Below are positions 7,950 to 14,022 of a stretch of 14,022 nt of DNA, piece by piece (within the stretch, counting starts at the first letter, position 1; each line of letters starts with the position of its first letter). The position numbers and the translations under genes were made by a program. Origin of the DNA: Chthoniobacter flavus (lineage in GTDB: Bacteria; Verrucomicrobiota; Verrucomicrobiia; Chthoniobacterales; Terrimicrobiaceae). The stretch is from positions 1-14,022 of the forward strand of contig CAMDOJ010000024.1 in the NCBI GenBank assembly GCA_945903555.1. The letters run 5' to 3'. The notes beneath the pieces were generated by a model. The model had not been told where the DNA came from. It ran no database searches and worked only from the letters and a program-made list of their open reading frames with translations.

Positions 7950-9517
7950 TGAAAGGCCAACTCCTCCCCGCCATCTTGGCGATGCAATGCCTATCCCTCG
8001 CACCAGTCGTTGCTGATGCTCCTGCAAGTGCCGTTCCGGTCAAACCGAATATCATTTTCATCCTCACGGACGATCAAGGCTACGGAGACTTGTCGGCGCA
8101 CGGGCATCCGCTTCTAAAAACGCCAAACTTCGATCGCATGCACAACGAGGGCGTGAGGTTTGATAATTTCTATGTGAGTCCCTCCTGCTCGCCGACCCGC
8201 GCAGCGCTGCTCACCGGCATGCACGAATTTCGCAGTGGCGTCACTCACACAAGAGATCCTAGGGAGCGTCTCCACAAAGATACCGTCACTCTTCCTGAGT
8301 TGCTCAAAAAGTCCGGCTATCGAACCGCCCTCATTGGGAAGTGGCATCTCGGCGGGAATACGGAAAAAGGATACAGGGCCAGTGATCGGGGCTTCGATCT
8401 CTACTCGAACGTGTATGGCGACTTATTCGACGGACTTGTTCACCACAACGAAAAGTTGGTCAGAAAAACCCCAGGGAAATTTCGCGAGGATATCTATTTT
8501 GATGAAGCAATGAGGTATATCGAGGAGTCTGGCGACAAGCCTTACTTCTGCGAAATCGCAACGATCTCGCCGCACACGCCTTTGGGGGCTCCAGAGGAAT
8601 TCATTGCGCCTTTTCGAGGGAAGGTGACGGACGAAGAGGCCACCTACTTAGGCATGGTGGCGAATCTGGATTATAACATCGGTCGACTGCTGGATTTTCT
8701 GGTAGAGCGGAAGCTCGATAAAAACACAATCGTTGTGCTCATGAACGACAACGGGCCGACCTGCGGTCTCGATGTTTACAATGCGGGGATGAGAGGATGC
8801 AAAACCACGGCCTGGCAAGGCGGTTCGCGAGCCTTTTCATTTTGGCGGTGGCCGGAGAAATGGACTCCCCACAAAGTCGACAACCTCACGGCGCATCTGG
8901 ATTTTTTGCCGACCATCTGCGAACTCACCGGAACCGAAATTCCCAAACCAATACAGGATCAACTCGAAGGCTTCAGTCTGGTGCCGCTTTTGGAAGCGAA
9001 AGCGCCGCTCGCTTGGCACGATGATCGCATGGTTTTTATTCATACAGGACGCTGGGCCAGCGGTATGGCTGCGGCTCATAAATACTCCAAGGCCTGCGTG
9101 TTGCAGGATCATTTTATTTTAGTCCGGAACCGTGCGTGCGATGCGCCAACTTGTTCTGGCGAGATTTTAGGCGAGTGCGATACGCTGCGTAATGTCGAGC
9201 AGGGAGCCCAAACGGCCATTTACACGAAAGAAAATGCCCAATTCCATTGGGGTGTCACGCCGCCCGGTCGGTGGGCGCTCTATGATTTGAAAAACGATAT
9301 CGCCTGTCAGAACGATATCGCGGCGCAAAATCTCGAGCGCGTCAAATCGATGTCCGTTGCTTACGAGAAATGGTGGGATGAACTTTTTCCCATCATGATC
9401 GCGAGAGGTGGGGACGCGGAGTTGAGCGAAATGATCAAAAAGCGGTCCGACGAAGCCTCCCAAAAAACCGAAGGGACGGTAGAACCGCTCCCTCCCCAAG
9501 AGAAATCTGCCAAATAA
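7949..9517 (+). CDS. Sulfatase, Cys-type, exported (S1 family)
   Basis: This 522-residue sulfatase has every catalytic position expected for the S1 family. A signal peptide covers residues 1 to about 24 (MKG, hydrophobic stretch, VVADA). Next come the metal-binding pair D41-D42 in TDDQGYGD, C80 in CSPTRAALLTG (the Cys oxidised to formylglycine), GKWHLGG, the His of SPHTPLG, D267-N268 in NDNG, and K285 in RGCKTTAWQGG. It is most like the truncated sulfatase at 1-1428. The ATG at 7949 sits inside the stop codon of the previous gene (TGATG), so translation is probably coupled. A GTG at 7946 is also in frame, but ATG with AAAGAG just upstream is the better start. The coupling suggests that this active enzyme and the altered sulfatase-fold protein before it are made in fixed proportion. 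It should act in the periplasm or outside the cell on sulfated glycan; the sulfate position it cuts is unknown. Confidence 0.94.
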   Translation: MKGQLLPAILAMQCLSLAPVVADAPASAVPVKPNIIFILTDDQGYGDLSAHGHPLLKTPNFDRMHNEGVRFDNFYVSPSCSPTRAALLTGMHEFRSGVTHTRDPRERLHKDTVTLPELLKKSGYRTALIGKWHLGGNTEKGYRASDRGFDLYSNVYGDLFDGLVHHNEKLVRKTPGKFREDIYFDEAMRYIEESGDKPYFCEIATISPHTPLGAPEEFIAPFRGKVTDEEATYLGMVANLDYNIGRLLDFLVERKLDKNTIVVLMNDNGPTCGLDVYNAGMRGCKTTAWQGGSRAFSFWRWPEKWTPHKVDNLTAHLDFLPTICELTGTEIPKPIQDQLEGFSLVPLLEAKAPLAWHDDRMVFIHTGRWASGMAAAHKYSKACVLQDHFILVRNRACDAPTCSGEILGECDTLRNVEQGAQTAIYTKENAQFHWGVTPPGRWALYDLKNDIACQNDIAAQNLERVKSMSVAYEKWWDELFPIMIARGGDAELSEMIKKRSDEASQKTEGTVEPLPPQEKSAK

Positions 9518-9520
9518 GGA
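9516..9520 (+). promoter_or_regulatory. Ribosome-binding site of the lipoprotein gene at 9532
   Basis: AAGGA overlaps the stop codon of the preceding sulfatase and ends 11 bases before the ATG at 9532. It supports this start for a gene whose N-terminus is otherwise hard to place, and it indicates co-transcription with the sulfatase. Confidence 0.5.
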
Positions 9521-9531
9521 AATAAGCCTGA

Positions 9532-11184
9532 ATGGAATGTAAAAGGCTTCTGGCCTCACTCAATCAATTAGTCCTAGCGCTACGCCCAGCGTTGTTTCGC
9601 CCCGCACTGAGTGCATTCGCAGTTGTGTTGGCTGCGTTTGCACATTCATCATGCAAAAAGACGACCGATAAAAACCCCCGTCCCGAATACAGGGAAAGTT
9701 CGGTATTGGATTTGTTCCCAGATTCGGGACTTACGCCATCTTGGGAAGAGACAACGTGTTCCTTCACCTATAAGCCATCGGGATCGGAGTGGAACCCAGG
9801 TGTCGATGAAAAGCAGGTCTTTCTAGCCAGTATTGAAAGTGGCAGTTGGCGACTAGGTGTGGGAAAGGGAGGTCAAATCTACTCGCTCCGGGGGCCATAT
9901 GGGGAATCCGTTCCTCCCCAGCGACAGGCTTCGCCATGGAATGATGAGGTATGGCAAGCCGTTGCAACGAGCGAGGCGTTGGCCGCCCCCATTCAAGAAT
10001 ACCAACTCAACAACCCGATGGCGTGGGCCGATGTCTACCCCATGTTGTTCTTTGCGCACCAGTCGGGCATTTATGTGGAGGGGGAGGGAGTTGATGGAGG
10101 TCGGGCTCCTGCCCCATTTTACTCGCCATGTCTGCGCCAACGTTGGAATCCCGAAACCAAAACGCTTGAGCTGGTCAACTGGATGCAGCAGGCCCGGTCC
10201 CCCTGCGTCTGGAAATCGGACCTCCTTATTTATACGGCGTACAGGGATGCCGGTAGCGGAGTCATTGAGGTCAACCAAGTGCTTCACAATTTTGGCGATA
10301 TCGATTTGGACTACCTCAGCACACCATGGGGCGGGGTTCGTAAATCCAGCCTTCCTCATACGATCCTCTCCAAAGACGACGGCACTTGGGATGAGCAGAA
10401 GGGCGCTTGGGGGTGGCACGAGAATCCCAATCGCCTGCTGGCCTCCAGCGGAGGATGGGTGGCTTGGGTACGCGACTTAGGCAAGGGCGATTCGCCAGCT
10501 CTGGCCAAGGTTTTCGGGCCCCATGCCGTTGGATATTTTGAAAAGCCGAAGGGACCACAGATTCTAGGTCGCATCGAGGGAGAGCGAAAAATCTTGTGGG
10601 GAACAGCTGGCGAGGGCAGGGAACGGGACTACGAAGTCTCCGAACAGGTCACCAAGACCACGTTGCGGCCGGGAGACTCTGTTTCGCTTCGCTGGTATCT
10701 CGTGACCGGAACGTTCGACCAAGTTCGCGAAGAAACTCGAAGGCTTTCAGGTCTCGCAGGAATAAGGCAGATCGAGTTTGAGAGCGATGCGGTCCAGTCC
10801 GTCTGGATCAAGAAAGGCGTGATCAATACAACCGGTGAAGGGAGACGCTGGGGCGCATTCGCGGCATTTCCGGCAAAGAATACTGTGCCCGTTTTTCTGC
10901 TGAAGGACCGGAAGACGGGAAAGCAACTCATCACGGCTGACGTCTATGCGCTGGCTCCGACCGAGCCTTTCAAAAACATTTTCCCGGTAGGTCACAAGTT
11001 GCATGCCCTCTACGAAAATCGAGTTTCCTACAAGCAGTTTGACCAAAAAATCGGCTACGAGAACCTTCTGGGATATGCATTTAAAAATCCATCACCCGGT
11101 CACGAAACCATCGTGATTGCTCCCCCAAAAGGAGTCGATCTTCATGAGTCTGCTCGGAATCTGAGAATGATTCCGATCCATTAA
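9532..11184 (+). CDS. Putative exported lipoprotein of unrecognised family
   Basis: I do not recognise this 550-residue protein. The N-terminus has basic residues, a hydrophobic run (about 25-37) and HSSC with C41, which could be a loose lipobox. The first residues are unusually long for a signal peptide, so a membrane anchor is also possible. The rest is rich in Trp, Gly and beta-strand patterns, with WNDEVWQAV, NNPMAWADVYPM and TPWGG segments. A stretch near residues 240-275 (NQVLHNFGDIDLDYLSTPWG) recalls beta-supersandwich, mutarotase-like carbohydrate proteins, but this is an impression and not an assignment. No catalytic motif of a known glycosidase, lyase or sulfatase was found. It lies 14 bases after an intact sulfatase and 30 bases before a probable glycosidase lipoprotein, so a role in binding, cleaving or modifying the same glycan is likely. 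Confidence 0.8.
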   Translation: MECKRLLASLNQLVLALRPALFRPALSAFAVVLAAFAHSSCKKTTDKNPRPEYRESSVLDLFPDSGLTPSWEETTCSFTYKPSGSEWNPGVDEKQVFLASIESGSWRLGVGKGGQIYSLRGPYGESVPPQRQASPWNDEVWQAVATSEALAAPIQEYQLNNPMAWADVYPMLFFAHQSGIYVEGEGVDGGRAPAPFYSPCLRQRWNPETKTLELVNWMQQARSPCVWKSDLLIYTAYRDAGSGVIEVNQVLHNFGDIDLDYLSTPWGGVRKSSLPHTILSKDDGTWDEQKGAWGWHENPNRLLASSGGWVAWVRDLGKGDSPALAKVFGPHAVGYFEKPKGPQILGRIEGERKILWGTAGEGRERDYEVSEQVTKTTLRPGDSVSLRWYLVTGTFDQVREETRRLSGLAGIRQIEFESDAVQSVWIKKGVINTTGEGRRWGAFAAFPAKNTVPVFLLKDRKTGKQLITADVYALAPTEPFKNIFPVGHKLHALYENRVSYKQFDQKIGYENLLGYAFKNPSPGHETIVIAPPKGVDLHESARNLRMIPIH

Positions 11185-11214
11185 CCCCCCCCGCCATAAA
11201 GCCCAGAAAGAAAA

Positions 11215-13020
11215 ATGAGAAAGAAAACCCTTGCCGATCTCACTGAACACTATTGGAAGAACACATGTCTCTGGGTGGGCCTAGCCTTTCTGGCTAGCTG
11301 TGCCACCAAGGAGGTGCCTCCGACCGGCTATCCGGCGGTGTCGATTCCCAAGAGCAAAAATAAAGTGGTCCATAAATATGATTGGACGACCGACCACATG
11401 CACGTGGGCGTGCGGTGGCAACCATTCGCCATTCCCGGCAACGATGCCTACGATGCGACCCGTCCGGTCATCGCCAAGGACAGCAGCTACGCGCAGTTCT
11501 GGGTCTCGTGGGCCCAAGCCGAGCCCGACATCGAAAACACCGACTACAAAAATCACATGTCGGATTATTTGAGGGCCATCGATGATGCCGTTTATGCCTG
11601 TGCCGCCCAAGGAGTGAAGACGGAGCTCGTCTTTTGGCATTGTCCGGCGTGGGCTTCCGTGAGTGGAAAAGAGGGGCCGTGGAAGCCGAAGACGGACGAA
11701 TACAGCGCTTTCGTGACTCGCATCGCAAAGCATTTCAAAGGACGGGTGGAGTCTTACCAACTCTTCCACGAAGCCAATATGCGAAGCATGCTGGAGGATG
11801 GAGATATCGATTTTCTGATCTCCGAAATCTTCATCAAGGGTGCAAAGGCAGTTCGCCGAGTTTACCAGGCAGCGCCAGCGAGGTCCGTTCTCGTCTCTAC
11901 TTCCGGCGCCTCGCCCTGCGATGCCTGCCCGACTCTCGCAGGCCTAGAAGGCAAGGGTGCTGTGGCGGCTCGCGATTACTTCCGAAGATTGGCCTCGAAT
12001 AAAGAACTCATGGGCTTGGTTGATACTCTGAATATTAATGTCTCAGACCATTTTAACGGCTACGGAATGATGGATGGCGGGATTATTCCTTCCGTTTGGG
12101 ATAGCTATGATCTCGTCCGAAAAACGTTGGATGAAAATGGACATCGTGGGAAAAAAATCCTCTCCTCGGAATCTTGGATCGTTTGGGACAGTTCGATCAA
12201 TGCCGTGGATGTGAATGGCGATGGGGTCAAAAATGAAAAGGATGCCTACGACAAGACGGTCACGATCCTAGGAAAATGCGTAGAGCGCGGACTGAACACC
12301 ATCAATCTCCCGTGGTCGGATAACGAAAGTTCCTGGTCTATGGGTCTCACAAAGCGGCGGGATTATAACGGAAGGATCAAGCAACTCGCTCGTGGAAAAG
12401 TGATCCCTGCAGAAGACCAAGGGCCGGATATTGTCACGACCAAGATGGGGCTGAAGGGAACGGATTGCGATTTCAAGATCAAGAAGGCCGATGAGTCTTT
12501 CAAGATCAAGGACTACATCAATCCGCCAGATCCCAACCACCTGCATTATTATGTCTGGCGTTGGTATGCACAGATCGCTGGCGGCACGGATGAGGTCATC
12601 CGTCATGCGATGGCTGGCGAGGAGGGCAATGATATCGCTGTTGCCGGGCCGGGTTGGACTGGCAACGAGCATTACAAGATCGCCTCCTACAACCGCACCA
12701 AGAAAACCTTCACCGTCCTCGTGTATTCAGGTGGTGCCAATGACAAGTCTTGGACCCATGTGTCCATTCCTTCCACCATCCAGAATGGAAAATATTATAA
12801 TAATGAATTCTCTAAAGTGAACTTCCGTGGAGAAGGATTTCCCGAAGGCGCAAAATACAAAGCCCGCATCATTACCAAGAATATCAGCCGGGAGACCGGT
12901 CAAGATGTCGATGTGAGCGTGAGCAAAAGCAAAACGCTGAAAGTGGTGGATGGAAAGCTGACCGTGCCTGTCGTCAATATGAACAAGTTCACCGCGATTG
13001 AATTCTACAGGGTGGAATAA
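11215..13020 (+). CDS. Lipoprotein, probable clan GH-A-like glycoside hydrolase
   Basis: This 601-residue protein has a lipoprotein signal ending in LASC (C29), so it is probably anchored to a membrane outside the cytoplasm. Residues about 60-390 read as a TIM-barrel glycosidase: FWVSWAQAEP and LVFWHCPAWAS resemble GH39-like strands. YQLFHEANM puts a candidate acid/base at E186, preceded by His, as in GH26 rather than the Asn-Glu of most clan-A families. LSSESW gives a candidate nucleophile at E319, with a spacing of 133 residues. Directly after it lies a canonical EF-hand/dockerin-type loop, DVNGDGVKNEKD (332-343). Residues about 490-601 look like an accessory beta-sandwich. The family cannot be assigned by eye; endo- or exo-action on a sulfated polysaccharide is inferred from context. 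The gene starts 30 bases after the previous one with only a weak AAGA-type ribosome-binding site. It appears to end the operon. Confidence 0.85.
   Translation: MRKKTLADLTEHYWKNTCLWVGLAFLASCATKEVPPTGYPAVSIPKSKNKVVHKYDWTTDHMHVGVRWQPFAIPGNDAYDATRPVIAKDSSYAQFWVSWAQAEPDIENTDYKNHMSDYLRAIDDAVYACAAQGVKTELVFWHCPAWASVSGKEGPWKPKTDEYSAFVTRIAKHFKGRVESYQLFHEANMRSMLEDGDIDFLISEIFIKGAKAVRRVYQAAPARSVLVSTSGASPCDACPTLAGLEGKGAVAARDYFRRLASNKELMGLVDTLNINVSDHFNGYGMMDGGIIPSVWDSYDLVRKTLDENGHRGKKILSSESWIVWDSSINAVDVNGDGVKNEKDAYDKTVTILGKCVERGLNTINLPWSDNESSWSMGLTKRRDYNGRIKQLARGKVIPAEDQGPDIVTTKMGLKGTDCDFKIKKADESFKIKDYINPPDPNHLHYYVWRWYAQIAGGTDEVIRHAMAGEEGNDIAVAGPGWTGNEHYKIASYNRTKKTFTVLVYSGGANDKSWTHVSIPSTIQNGKYYNNEFSKVNFRGEGFPEGAKYKARIITKNISRETGQDVDVSVSKSKTLKVVDGKLTVPVVNMNKFTAIEFYRVE
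12208..12243 (+). other. EF-hand / dockerin-like calcium-binding loop within the glycosidase
   Basis: These codons spell DVNGDGVKNEKD (residues 332-343), with Asp, Asn, Asp at positions 1, 3, 5 and Asp at 12. This is the spacing of a calcium-binding EF-hand or dockerin loop. Only one copy is present, so it is not a dockerin domain; a structural calcium site next to the candidate nucleophile is more likely. Confidence 0.6.
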
Positions 13021-13100
13021 ACGAAAGCGGCTTCGTCTTGGGGTTTGTATGTGGGAAGGTAAAACGTGAAAGATGCAGATGTGAGAGAGGGTGGTCTTGT

Positions 13101-13142
13101 GAAAAACACACGAAAGAACCTTCGTATCGGGATCATCGAAGG
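13101..13142 (-). terminator. Candidate terminator of the toxin-antitoxin operon
   Basis: Read on the minus strand, CCTTCG (13142-13137) and CGAAGG (13124-13119) form a 6-bp stem with a 12-base loop. T-rich sequence follows, ending in five T at 13106-13102. It lies about 57 bases beyond the toxin stop codon. The long loop and interrupted T-run make it a weak candidate. The rest of 13021-13198 holds no gene; only a 5-bp hairpin (13021-13036) follows the glycosidase stop. Confidence 0.3.
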
Positions 13143-13198
13143 ACTCCTATCGACACCCTATTCGGTGATAGTGGCAAAGACCTGTGCCTTTGGCCCGC

Positions 13199-13618
13199 TC
13201 AGCCTTCTTCGCTGAGGCATGTGATAAACCCCTGTTGAGCAAAGTGGCTGTCGAAAGTGAATGCCTGAGTGATCCCCTTTTGCCGCATACAGTCAAAACT
13301 GGTGATATCGACCAAGCTCAATTGGCGAGACTGGACGAGGCGCCACTTTTCAAATGCGCGCTCGAATCCCTCTTCTCCAACTATGATCACCCTCGCCAAG
13401 ACCAATATGGCGTCGTGAAAATCTCGAAGGGCCGCCGCTCCCAATCGGCGCTGGATTAACGAGCAGCATTCCAATCGCACATAGTCGCTCGTCCAAAGAA
13501 TACACCCATTTGCAGCCATCGACTTCCACTCGGCTAGGGCTGCGGAGTGAAAGGCGTCGTCAGTATCAAGCAATGCCAGAAATCCTGACGTATCGCCAAA
13601 AACAGGCTCACCACTCAT
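13199..13618 (-). CDS. vapC: VapC-type PIN-domain toxin (ribonuclease)
   Basis: This 139-residue protein reads as a PIN-domain endoribonuclease, the toxin of a VapBC pair that cleaves RNA when freed from its antitoxin. The acidic metal-binding residues of the family are visible: D9 in FGDTSGFLALLD, E50 in DYVRLECCSL, D104 in LSLVDITSF and D123 in FTFDSHFAQQGF. The length is normal and the frame is intact, so it is probably active. Its ATG overlaps the 3' end of the antitoxin gene by 11 bases, which is typical of translational coupling in this family. It faces the glycan operon convergently and shows no functional link to it. The RNA target cannot be predicted. Confidence 0.9.
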   Translation of the reverse strand: MSGEPVFGDTSGFLALLDTDDAFHSAALAEWKSMAANGCILWTSDYVRLECCSLIQRRLGAAALRDFHDAILVLARVIIVGEEGFERAFEKWRLVQSRQLSLVDITSFDCMRQKGITQAFTFDSHFAQQGFITCLSEEG

Positions 13619-13841
13619 CGGCTAAATAGCGATCGTGGTTGGAGGACAAATCCGAAAGCCCGCTCTTATATCGGCCGAGGACCTTTTGGGAGGCAGCCCA
13701 CTTATCGCATTGGTCATGCTGGGCCAACTTTTCCTTGATGCTGTTGCGCGCCAACTCCGCAATACTACAGCCGAGTCGGGCCGCGAGCGTCTTCATTTGC
13801 TCAAATGTAGAAACCTCCAACTGGATCTGAGTTCGAATCAT
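13608..13841 (-). CDS. vapB: VapB-type ribbon-helix-helix antitoxin
   Basis: This 77-residue protein has a short N-terminal beta-strand (TQIQLE) and two helices (about residues 11-24 and 25-41), the layout of a ribbon-helix-helix DNA-binding domain. The C-terminal segment, SGLSDLSSNHDRYLADEW, matches the toxin-binding tail common in VapB proteins. It would bind and block the PIN toxin encoded just downstream and repress the shared promoter. The start codon lies inside an inverted repeat (13840-13857) that is a likely operator. No Shine-Dalgarno is obvious before the ATG. The pair is probably a stabilising or stress module at the edge of the island. Confidence 0.88.
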   Translation of the reverse strand: MIRTQIQLEVSTFEQMKTLAARLGCSIAELARNSIKEKLAQHDQCDKWAASQKVLGRYKSGLSDLSSNHDRYLADEW

Positions 13842-13874
13842 GTTATCATGATGACATAAATTTGTTGTTATGTC
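13840..13874 (-). promoter_or_regulatory. Probable VapBC operator: two overlapping inverted repeats
   Basis: An 18-bp near-palindrome, ATGTTATCATGATGACAT (13840-13857, two mismatched positions), covers the antitoxin start codon. It overlaps a perfect 7-bp inverted repeat, GACATAA (13853-13859) and TTATGTC (13868-13874), spaced by 8 bases. The shared GACAT/ATGTC half-sites fit binding by a ribbon-helix-helix antitoxin. The promoter should lie here, but no clear -35/-10 pair could be fixed. Confidence 0.5.
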
Positions 13875-13928
13875 TACAATTTGGAGGCCTAAGGGTTAGG
13901 TGCCTTGCAAAGGGTGGTTCCGGCGAAC

Positions 13929-13965
13929 TAGGCAATTTGAAAAATTGGCACGTGATGGTTGCCTA
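13929..13965. repeat. Inverted repeat in the gene-free right end
   Basis: TAGGCAA (13929-13935) and TTGCCTA (13959-13965) are perfect inverted copies 23 bases apart. A smaller inverted pair, CAATT and AATTG (13933-13947), overlaps the left arm. The 13875-14022 stretch otherwise holds no gene that I can support. The repeat may belong to the regulatory region of a gene beyond the window, or be chance. Confidence 0.25.
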
Positions 13966-14022
13966 CGACAGTCTCTCTCCTCCATTCCCCGAAATAATCT
14001 TGGGTCACTTGACAGGATGAGG

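Noticed and set aside
7431..8027. 198-residue open frame on the minus strand
   Set aside because: It lies antisense across the junction of two clear sulfatase genes and shows no domain motif; a shadow frame.
9857..10480. 207-residue open frame on the + strand inside the lipoprotein gene
   Set aside because: It is in another frame of a longer gene that has a signal sequence and a ribosome-binding site; its composition (Arg/Pro/Ser rich) is that of an out-of-frame translation.
11185..11192. Run of eight C after the lipoprotein stop as a phase-variation tract
   Set aside because: It lies between genes, is short, and is 22 bases from the next start; no reading frame depends on its length.
13021..13036. 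Hairpin after the glycosidase stop (ACGAA/TTCGT) as operon terminator
   Set aside because: The stem is only 5 bp and is not followed by a T-run, so it cannot be called a terminator.
13038..13238. Small + strand frame between the glycosidase and the toxin gene
   Set aside because: It has no ribosome-binding site or recognisable motif and runs antisense into the end of the toxin gene.
1..14022. CRISPR arrays, insertion sequences, tRNA or rRNA genes
   Set aside because: No regular direct repeats, transposase motifs, or tRNA/rRNA-like sequence were seen when reading the window.

Overview
The window reads as part of a polysaccharide-utilisation island in a sulfatase-rich bacterium. The mix of several S1-type sulfatases, a GH95 fucosidase-family enzyme, an SSS-family symporter and sugar-active lipoproteins, with no SusC/SusD pair, best fits a Verrucomicrobiota/PVC-type degrader of sulfated algal or mucin-like glycans (for example fucose-rich sulfated polysaccharide). 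The taxon and substrate are inferences; no marker gene is present.

Almost everything lies on the + strand in two blocks. Block 1 (1-5844) holds the 3' part of a formylglycine-type sulfatase (1-1428, cut by the window edge), a leaderless, probably cytoplasmic GH95 glycosidase (1494-3872) and a sodium:solute symporter (4048-5844). Block 2 (about 5976-13020) is a tight run of four genes whose products all carry export signals: a sulfatase-fold protein with four substituted active-site positions, an intact Cys-type sulfatase that starts inside the stop codon of the previous gene, a putative lipoprotein of unrecognised family, and a lipoprotein that looks like a TIM-barrel glycoside hydrolase with an EF-hand-like calcium loop.

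Together the genes suggest this route: exported sulfatases and the lipoprotein glycosidase trim a sulfated polymer outside the cytoplasm, the symporter imports small products, and the cytoplasmic GH95 enzyme removes alpha-L-fucosyl (or alpha-L-galactosyl) residues.

The right end is different: a convergent, minus-strand VapBC-type toxin-antitoxin pair (13199-13841), with inverted repeats at the antitoxin start that look like an autoregulatory operator. The last ~150 bases hold no recognisable gene.

The points most worth a second look are the sulfatase-fold protein at 5976-7949, the unrecognised lipoprotein at 9532-11184, the calcium-loop glycosidase at 11215-13020, and a Glu in place of the usual catalytic-site Asp of the GH95 enzyme.
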